Source: Cymbomonas tetramitiformis
Lineage: Eukaryota; Chlorophyta; Pyramimonadophyceae; Pyramimonadales; Pyramimonadaceae
Direction of reading: 5' to 3'
NCBI GenBank assembly: GCA_001247695.2
Contig: LGRX02031191.1
Span: forward strand, 1 to 32,716
Length of the DNA stretch: 32,716 nucleotides
Below are positions 27,574-32,716 of this stretch, one piece after another. The number at the start of each line of letters is the position of its first letter. Position 1 is the stretch's first letter. Below the pieces are notes generated by a model, which ran no database searches, had not been told where the DNA came from, and saw nothing but the letters and a program-made list of their open reading frames with translations. Both the position numbers and the translations under genes were made by a program.

Positions 27574-29140
27574 GCCGGCGTGGGCTGTTAGGTCCTCCCG
27601 CCAGCTGCTGGGTCATGTTCAGCTCCTCCTCGGGCGGACTAGGGCAGGATGCAGCACGTTGGTTGCATGCTGGCGGTATGCTGCCCGATCCACCTGCCAA
27701 TTGCTGGGTCATACTCAGCTCCTCCTCGAGGTGCTCAGGTTCGCCCGCCGGTTGCTGGGTCGTGCTCAGACCCTCCCAAGCAGCAAGACGCGCAGCCTCC
27801 CAAGCCGCAAGACGTGCAGCTTCATTCTTCCTCCAGGCTTTCATCCGCTGGTCCAAGGGCGTACGCTTCCTCCCACTCCTCGAAGGCTTCGAACGACGGG
27901 TAGGCGTATCCTCCCCCGAGGACTGCTCACGGTGTTGCTGCAACCGGTACTGGCTGCAATGAATCTCCATCTCGGACTCGTCCGTGCTGTGGGTTAGGTC
28001 CGAGGGGCTCGATCCCAGAGTCGCCGCAAGAACTGTCTCGTCTGGTTTGAGAGGAGCAGGATTGGGAGGTGGGTGTGCTCGTCGAACACGTCCGAACACA
28101 GCATGCACAATCGCCTTACCGCAATGCCTGACCCGCTGGACTGCCGTGGTCCATGTGGAGGCCGTCTTGAGCGCATGTGAGTCAAAGGGGGTGTCCTGCG
28201 CTCGTTGTGCCCGCCGACGTCGCCACAAGCGATAGGCTTGCTGTATTGATATCGCCGCCGACGCTTGACGCCGTCGAAGGCGACGGAGCCCAGTCGTCTC
28301 CCAAGGTCGGCCTTTTTGAGGTACATTCGTCTTCGGCCCGTATTCTTGCTCCACAGCCCGACGCTGCTCGCGTGGGCTCAACTCTGCCCAGGCCAAGCCC
28401 AATGTGCCGCCCATGCGACCACGCAAGCGGGCAAGTATAAGCTTGTCCAACTCGTACTTCCGTTGGCGATGACTGAAGGGTGTAGTCGCGGGACGCCGTG
28501 TAGCATGGCGACGACTGCGCTCAGCCATCTTGTGTGCCTCTGCCGGGGACTTCTTCTTGAGGGTCATGCGTAGTTGTCGTAGTAGGACACTTTCAGAGGT
28601 AGCCCCGGCCGGGCTTCTCCAGCTCCACGATGTCAACCGCCTACGCTGATCCGCCAGGGAACTCTGGTACACCTCAGAGGCCCCCGGTGCAGCTAGGTGC
28701 AGATCCTTGTAGTCGTTGGGCTGAACTGTTGGTGCCGCGTGATGAGCTCGGATACGTGGGGGAGGTCCATCAACATTACCGCGGTCAATTGGGACACCAT
28801 GTTCGGCACAGTAAGTCTCCCAACAAGGATGTGCTGTCGGTGAGGTTATCGGCGGAGTCAATGATCCCCGAGCAGGGGGGGGATCCTCCACTGAGAGGGG
28901 TCGTCTGCTCAAAATGGTTGCGCGCCGTGCGCGCTCTCGGCCACTGAAGGCGATCCGTGATGAACGGGGCCTCGGGCTGACGGTGGAGGGGGGCCGTGCG
29001 GCCACACCATGGGGCGAGTCTGATGAAGCCTCTGTGCTCACCGGGGCATGCAGCGCTCGCAGTGAGACGGGCTTTGTCGGGGTACAGGCGGTGGCCTCGT
29101 CACGTGACGTCCGCGAGGGCCATGAAGAACGGGCTGCCAC
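26441..29140 (-). CDS. Gag-Pol linker protein of element B with IQ-like motif, function unknown
   Basis: 899 codons from a non-ATG start, so the true start or junction with Gag is uncertain; it is in a different frame from the Gag C-terminal frame, unlike element A. Residues about 140-270 hold the conserved unknown block shared with A (YQSSLADQRRRLTSWSW, then AWAELSPREQRRAV). At 28214-28246 the sequence IQQAYRLWRRR fits the calmodulin-binding IQ pattern IQxxxRxxxxR. The region to residue about 430 is basic. The C-terminal half is the EHAT-type repeat array and the THVSATDSDT repeat. The frame ends near 26441 in text unrelated to A, while the protease continues in the overlapping frame, so a frame change near 26530 separates linker from protease in this copy. 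A role as spacer, nucleic-acid binder or accessory protein is possible; none is demonstrated. Confidence 0.6.
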   Translation of the reverse strand: MAARSSWPSRTSRDEATACTPTKPVSLRALHAPVSTEASSDSPHGVAARPPSTVSPRPRSSRIAFSGRERARRATILSRRPLSVEDPPPARGSLTPPITSPTAHPCWETYCAEHGVPIDRGNVDGPPPRIRAHHAAPTVQPNDYKDLHLAAPGASEVYQSSLADQRRRLTSWSWRSPAGATSESVLLRQLRMTLKKKSPAEAHKMAERSRRHATRRPATTPFSHRQRKYELDKLILARLRGRMGGTLGLAWAELSPREQRRAVEQEYGPKTNVPQKGRPWETTGLRRLRRRQASAAISIQQAYRLWRRRRAQRAQDTPFDSHALKTASTWTTAVQRVRHCGKAIVHAVFGRVRRAHPPPNPAPLKPDETVLAATLGSSPSDLTHSTDESEMEIHCSQYRLQQHREQSSGEDTPTRRSKPSRSGRKRTPLDQRMKAWRKNEAARLAAWEAARLAAWEGLSTTQQPAGEPEHLEEELSMTQQLAGGSGSIPPACNQRAASCPSPPEEELNMTQQLAGGPNSPRRHATRPAEHATGLSPHATRPDQHATRLVQHATSGFQHAPSASQHATSPAEHATGSPEHAACLAEHATSRPAHAASGSQHATCPAEHATRPAEHATRLAENATSSPEHAACLAEHATSRPAHATSRPTHATSGSQHATCPAEHATRPAEHATCLAEHAISSPEHAACLAEHATRPAEHATRLARHATRPAQHATSGSQHATYLVEHATSLAKHATCPAEPRPAEHATRQPGHATGSAKHATCPAEQATRLAQHATRSAQHATGGFQPLESGSDGDSTHVSATDSGTTHVSATDSDTTHISATDSDTTHVSATGSDTTHVSDTNSDTTHVSPTDSDTTHASVSTNATTYVSATEHGSGEEHDGVQRLGGRGCNLFELSPN
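26540..26760 (-). repeat. 30-bp tandem repeat of element B linker (THVSATDSDT-type)
   Basis: Seven or so 30-bp units encode THVSATDSDT-like decapeptides in the linker frame, equivalent to the THVSPTTSGT array of element A. It lies immediately downstream of the 26797-27577 array and upstream of the protease. Confidence 0.8.
26797..27577 (-). repeat. 21-bp GCATGC array in the element B linker, about 36 units
   Basis: Plus-strand units are TTGCATGCTCAGCCGGGCGG, TTGCATGCTGAGACCCACTG and similar, all with 21-bp spacing apart from one shorter unit near 26930. In the linker frame they read EHATRPA or QHATSGS. One further GCATGC unit is isolated at about 27663. Confidence 0.95.
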
Positions 29141-29181
29141 ATTGGTATAGGGCTGCCTCTGTCCACGGGGTCGATGGAGAT

Positions 29182-30315
29182 TTACTCCTCTTGCCCGGGA
29201 GCCCCTGTCGGCTCCCCACTCCGAAAAGCTGGATCCTCGGTGCTCGTGATGTCACACATGGCACACAGATCCCCATAGAGGTCCACGTCAGCATCCGCCA
29301 GAGCGAGGATCTCCTCCATCGTTTCAAGCTCTTCGGGGTTGAGGGAATCCTCCTCGACTCTATCCTCAATGACCTCCACGCAAGCCGCCACTTGCCCTGG
29401 CCTTCGCGCCAACCGTGCCGGGGCGTTGGCCTTCCAGATTGCCAACTTCTTTTCGTCTGTGCAATTGGCCACCAAATGCTCGAGACTGCCACATGCGAAA
29501 CAGGGCCGCTCCCTTACCGCAGGTGCCGGTCGGGATCCTTGGGTCGCCGCCGTGCTGACGGTCACCGGGGCCGCTGTTGCCGAGTCGCCCCCGGCAGTCC
29601 CCGGCTCCCACGTGAGTGCCGCCAACGCAGGCCTCCTCGGGGGCCACCTAGACCGACCAGACGGGGTGCTGCGTGGTGGAACCTGCCGCTGTCGATGTCC
29701 CATCTCCAACGCCACCTTACGGGCGATGGTGTCGTGGAGAACCGCGTCCTCCATCACCTTAGCCGTCTCGATTTCCGTGGCCACGGAACGAACCTTCAAG
29801 ATGGCGGAGGTGTCGGGCCGTCCGAGTCGACGTTGTTCGTCTTCCCACTGCTCCGGGTGACTGGTGTCCAGCCCCAGATCCGCCAGCTTGGACCCCACCT
29901 GAACGCTGTGACGTAGTCCACCCCAAAAGAGCTCGAGAAGTTCCAGCTTGGTAACCTTGCCGCAACCCCGTACTACGTCCGCCACAAAGTTGACAGTCGC
30001 GGTTCGGGTGGTGATGCGGGTGTAGAAGGCACCGGTCTTCTCCTCCGATCGCTGCCTCGTTGAGAGTAGCTCCGACTTCAGCCGCTTCAGGGCGTCCGTG
30101 GTGATGTCCACCGACAAGGCAAGGTCGCCCATGAACCGTGGCACCGTTGCGTACCTCGCCTTCCACGCCTCTCCTTCGCTGCCTCCTGGCGCCATCTCCT
30201 CGACGTACAGCCTTGGCCAACTTGGCGGTCTTGACCATCCATAGCAAGGTGGAGACGCTGAGCTGGTTGCGTCCTTGCGCCTCACGCCGAAAACTGGGAG
30301 TAGTGAGCGCCGCAA
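29182..30315 (-). CDS. Gag C-terminal part of element B (capsid-like region and CCHC knuckle)
   Basis: True homology to element A Gag starts at about 30200 (VEEMAPGGSEGEAWKARYA, then ATVPRFMGDLALSVD); residues before that are an out-of-frame reading. The capsid-like helical region matches A (TVNFVADVVRGC here, SVNFLAGRVPNC there; HPEQWEDE here, KPEEWERK there). The zinc knuckle is CFACGSLEHLVANC (CX2CX4HX4C), followed by KLAIWKANAPARLA, which matches KLKEWRANAPARLA of A. The acidic C-terminus ends at TAA 29182. It is the nucleocapsid-bearing end of Gag, cut from its N-terminal part by a frameshift near 30200-30212. Confidence 0.75.
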   Translation of the reverse strand: MRRSLLPVFGVRRKDATSSASPPCYGWSRPPSWPRLYVEEMAPGGSEGEAWKARYATVPRFMGDLALSVDITTDALKRLKSELLSTRQRSEEKTGAFYTRITTRTATVNFVADVVRGCGKVTKLELLELFWGGLRHSVQVGSKLADLGLDTSHPEQWEDEQRRLGRPDTSAILKVRSVATEIETAKVMEDAVLHDTIARKVALEMGHRQRQVPPRSTPSGRSRWPPRRPALAALTWEPGTAGGDSATAAPVTVSTAATQGSRPAPAVRERPCFACGSLEHLVANCTDEKKLAIWKANAPARLARRPGQVAACVEVIEDRVEEDSLNPEELETMEEILALADADVDLYGDLCAMCDITSTEDPAFRSGEPTGAPGQEE

Positions 30316-31687
30316 TCACCGTCATGTGCTCTAGGAGCGCATTCACCGCCACAGAGAACTCCTCAAGGTCATCCATGGCCCGGCCCTTCGTGTAGTGATC
30401 GCCGGGGAACTCCGGGAGGTCCTCCACCAACTTGTAGATGCCCCTCAAGAGCGAGCTCTCGTTCTTGATCGCGGTCTGGTAGGAGCGGTCGTCAGGGGTG
30501 AACATTGCCGCCGGGTCTTCCGGAGCTCGTGCAACTCCGGCCGGTGGTCCCGCCACTGCCGTGTGAGCCACCGTCGGGGTGAAGGTCGCGGCATCGGCTG
30601 AGAGTCGATGTGAAGGAGCTGGGAAGGTGGAGGGGTCAGTCTGCAACGGGGGTTGGGACATCGTAGGAGGCGGCCCAAACGATGCAGCCAAGTACCATGG
30701 AGCAGCACATACCTCCACCCAGGCTTGTAGCCCATCCAGCTCGTAGGTCTCCGCCTCCGACTCCGTGAAGGCGTCCACCACCGGTCGTCTCGGGCATTGG
30801 TACCATTGTGACGGAATTCTGGGACGCCTCGTGCCTCGAATAGACTCCTCTGCCACCGAGCGGTCCACCAAGAGAGCGTAGGTGGAGGTCTCGGTGGTGT
30901 GCAGCGGACGTATCTCGGGGAAAGAGGTACCGCCGGCCCCGCTCAGAATGTATCGAGTAGGACTCAGCCCAAGGTTGTCACAGATCTTCAGGGCTGCCGA
31001 CAGACCATAGCGCGAGGAGGTGATCTCGGGTAACGTCGCTGTAGTAGCCAATTCACTCGGGGGCACCCACAAGGAATCCCCTTGGGGAGTGACCACTAAC
31101 AGCCGTGTAGTTGACGTCGACGGTCCCGCCCCCCCAGCCGGGTCACCATCAGGGTCATCTCCAGGGTCGTCACCAGGGTCGTCCTCCGTGTCCTTATAGT
31201 CGCTACTCCGGCTTTGCGATTCTTCATCGGCGACGAGCGACTTCCCATCCTTCCAGCCCAAGGCTAGCTGTACCCCGCTGGTTGCATGCTGGGAGGCGCC
31301 GGCTGCATGCTGGAACCCACTGGTTGCATGCGGAGCCAGGCGTGTTGCATGCGGGTCGAGGCGTGTTGCATGCTGAGACAGGCCCGTTGCATGCTCAGCC
31401 GGCCGAGTTGCATGCTGGGCGAGGCGTGCTGCATGCTCAGCCGGGCGGGTTGCATGCTGTGTTGCATGCGAAGTTGAGCTGGTTGCATGCGAAGCCGGGC
31501 GTGTTGCATGCTCAGCCGGTCGTGTTGCATGCTGTGTTGCATGCTCCGCCGCTCCCGCTGCATGCTGCGGCTGGCCCCCACCAGCCCCGCACACCACAGG
31601 GGTGTCCAAGCTTGCCCGGCGTCTTCTTGCCAGACGCCGTTCCTCGGCCACCCCGCCTCCCGCTGCAGCAGCCTCCAACTGAGCCAT
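30200..31687 (-). CDS. Gag middle part of element B
   Basis: The frame starts at ATG 31687 within an Arg/Glu-rich stretch and is open to 29759, but Gag homology ends near 30200 and the remainder is an out-of-frame reading of the next segment. An array-encoded region (EHATRPA-type) is followed by an acidic Asp/Pro repeat (DDPGDDPGDDPDGD), then the conserved Gag N-terminal domain (LLVVTPQGDSLWV, with YALLVDRSV matching WVLMVDREV of A), a Pro-rich spacer and the first capsid helices (FSVAVNALLEHMTVIAALTT). Gag is therefore spread over three frames in this copy, with two frame changes (about 31.70 kb and 30.20 kb). Confidence 0.7.
31284..31565 (-). repeat. 21-bp GCATGC array in Gag of element B, about 13 units
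   Basis: Plus-strand TTGCATGCTCAGCCGGNCG-type units, some shortened (two adjacent GCATGC copies 12-13 bp apart near 31452 and 31530). In the Gag frame they encode EHATRPA-like repeats. Confidence 0.9.
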
Positions 31688-32657
31688 CTGTTCGCGCAGG
31701 TCTCCGCGAGAACCGAGCTGTCTCTGCGCGCACTACCCGCTGCAACACCTCCTGGTCCGTCATCTCCTTCCTCCGATGCTTCTCCAACTTGAGACGCCGT
31801 TCTCGTCGTCTGCGGCTATGCTGAGTGCCCGCTGCAGACTCGTAGCCGGAGCCGGAGGTCGTGCTCCCGGGTTGAGACGCGTGAGATTGGGAGAGGTCCC
31901 CGGTCACCACGTCTTGGGGCTCCGTGTGTATGGGCAAGGTTCTCCCAAGAGTCTCCGGACCCGAAGCACGGCGACGGTGATGCGGCTGGTGGTTTACCAC
32001 ACCCTCGTCAGGAGAAGTGTCGATGTGGGGAGTCGGTTCCATCGGCGGTGTCGGATACAGTCGTTGGGGGACCACTCTCATATCAGTCGCCACCGCCCGC
32101 TCCGCAGCGGCCATGCGCTCTCGCGCTGCCCACCATTCTCTAGCTCGTGCCTCCGACGCAGGGTCAGCTCCATATACCGGAGGTGGAGGCGGTGGAAAAT
32201 AAGCCGGTAGTGTCCATGGGTCCCCGTAGGTGGTGGACATCGGCGCGGGCGTGTATGGGGCATGTGTCAACACGCCTGGGGCATGGGTTGGCGAGCCTGT
32301 GGCATAGTGGAGAGCCATTCCAAAAGGCGGAGACGGCCTACTGGGGGCATATGGCATGTCTGGGGCATACTGGAGCATGCCGGTTGCATGCGGTTGCATG
32401 CTGGTTGCATGCGGTTGCATGCTGGTTGCATGCGGTTGCATGCTGGTTGCATGCGGCTGCACGCCCGTTGCATGTTGTTGCATGCCGCTCCAACCGACCT
32501 CTTGTTGATGAAACATAAAAGGGAAGGTTTGAGAGGGGGCGTGCACAAAATGGCTCTGAGGCATGCTGGGTTGCATGCCACCTGGCATATGTTGCATGCC
32601 AGGTTGCATGCCAGGTTGCATGCCGGGTTGCATGCCCGGTTGCATGCTGACGGGCAC
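31512..32657 (-). CDS. Gag N-terminal part of element B (repeat-rich, Pro-rich, Arg-rich patch)
   Basis: Counted from a GTG at 32657; an ATG lies four codons later, and the real start may be outside the window. Residues 1-30 are MQPG repeats and residues 55-90 are QPHATSM repeats, both made by the GCATGC unit. Then follow a Pro/Tyr-rich region (YFPPPPPPVYGADP), a helical segment (REWWAARERMAAAERAVATD) and an Arg-rich patch (SRRRRERRLKLEKHRRKE), equivalent in place to the ETRRRRRSRR patch of A. After about residue 300 (AETARF) the reading is out of frame; true Gag continues from the 31687 frame, so a frameshift lies near 31.70 kb. No enzymatic domain is recognised. Confidence 0.6.
   Translation of the reverse strand: MPVSMQPGMQPGMQPGMQPGMQHMPGGMQPSMPQSHFVHAPSQTFPFMFHQQEVGWSGMQQHATGVQPHATSMQPHATSMQPHATSMQPHATGMLQYAPDMPYAPSRPSPPFGMALHYATGSPTHAPGVLTHAPYTPAPMSTTYGDPWTLPAYFPPPPPPVYGADPASEARAREWWAARERMAAAERAVATDMRVVPQRLYPTPPMEPTPHIDTSPDEGVVNHQPHHRRRASGPETLGRTLPIHTEPQDVVTGDLSQSHASQPGSTTSGSGYESAAGTQHSRRRRERRLKLEKHRRKEMTDQEVLQRVVRAETARFSRRPARTDGSVGGCCSGRRGGRGTASGKKTPGKLGHPCGVRGWWGPAAACSGSGGACNTACNTTG
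32375..32648 (-). repeat. GCATGC repeats at the Gag start of element B, two clusters
   Basis: Cluster 32375-32490 alternates GGTTGCATGC units at 10-11 bp spacing (half of 21), and cluster 32575-32648 has 15-bp spacing with CCAGGTTGCATG-type units. These shorter periods suggest the core word, not the full 21-mer, is what is being maintained or multiplied. Confidence 0.85.
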
Positions 32658-32716
32658 GTCCGGGGCAGGTTGGTGTACGTCTACAACCTGCCCAGTACCG
32701 ACTGAGGGGTAAGGAG

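Larger units (their letters stand above)
18957..32716 (-). mobile_element. Element B: Ty3/gypsy chromovirus with two DNA methyltransferase domains, 5' end outside the window
   Basis: Read on the minus strand from the right edge, the order is Gag (zinc knuckle), linker with IQ-like motif, retropepsin, RT, RNase H, Dam-like methyltransferase, integrase, chromodomain, C5-methyltransferase-like domain, polypurine tract, 3' LTR region. It parallels element A domain for domain but is clearly diverged, so the two belong to different subfamilies rather than being recent copies. The 5' LTR would lie beyond 32716. Frameshifts in Gag, between linker and protease, and in the C5 domain, plus a nested 381-bp element, show this copy is inactive. 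GCATGC-based 21-bp arrays sit at four internal places and in the 3' LTR region. The left limit is approximate. Confidence 0.85.

Overview
This window looks like a transposon-rich, GC-rich piece of a eukaryotic nuclear genome, most likely from an alga. The evidence is two large Ty3/gypsy chromovirus-type LTR retrotransposons, two small inverted-repeat DNA transposons nested inside them, a long 21-bp satellite-like array, and an interrupted gene at the left edge whose exons join in phase. There are no operons, Shine-Dalgarno sites, rRNA or tRNA. A green-lineage or dinoflagellate-like host is only an inference, because retroelements carrying DNA methyltransferases have been reported from such algae. 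The species cannot be named from sequence alone.

Layout. 1-2033 (+): a short tandem repeat, then the 3' part of a probable host gene encoding armadillo-like repeats in small exons (629-728, 1025-1085, 1461-1511, 1576-1699, 1921-2033, with an unresolved middle). 2034-2996: no recognisable gene. 2997-6033 (-): three consecutive reading frames. From 5' to 3' these are a basic protein with one membrane segment, a Ulp1/C48-like cysteine-protease fold with a substituted catalytic His, and an acidic protein ending in a nuclear-localisation-like tail. Each is shifted +1 relative to the last, so they may be one damaged gene of transposon origin.

Element A (+, about 6140 to 17.9 kb) lacks its 5' LTR. 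Its order is Gag (zinc knuckle), a linker of unknown function, retropepsin, reverse transcriptase, RNase H, a Dam-like adenine methyltransferase domain, integrase (HHCC, DDE, GPY/F), a chromodomain and a C5-cytosine-methyltransferase-like domain, followed by a polypurine tract and the 3' LTR. It is dead: a 168-bp TA-flanked MITE splits the Dam-like domain, and small deletions shift the frame before RT motifs and in integrase.

Element B (-, from the right edge down to about 18.96 kb) is a diverged relative with the same domain order and both methyltransferase modules. It lies tail-to-tail with A. Its Dam-like domain is split by a different 381-bp inverted-repeat element with ATTC target duplications, and its Gag and C5 domains carry frameshifts. 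A 21-bp repeat built on the palindrome GCATGC has expanded at four places inside its coding region and, in opposite orientation, in its 3' LTR region (18.96-19.79 kb).

The most unusual feature is a retrotransposon polyprotein that ends in a chromodomain and carries two different types of DNA methyltransferase domain, seen independently in two diverged copies. It could read host chromatin and write both adenine and cytosine methylation, but that function is inference.
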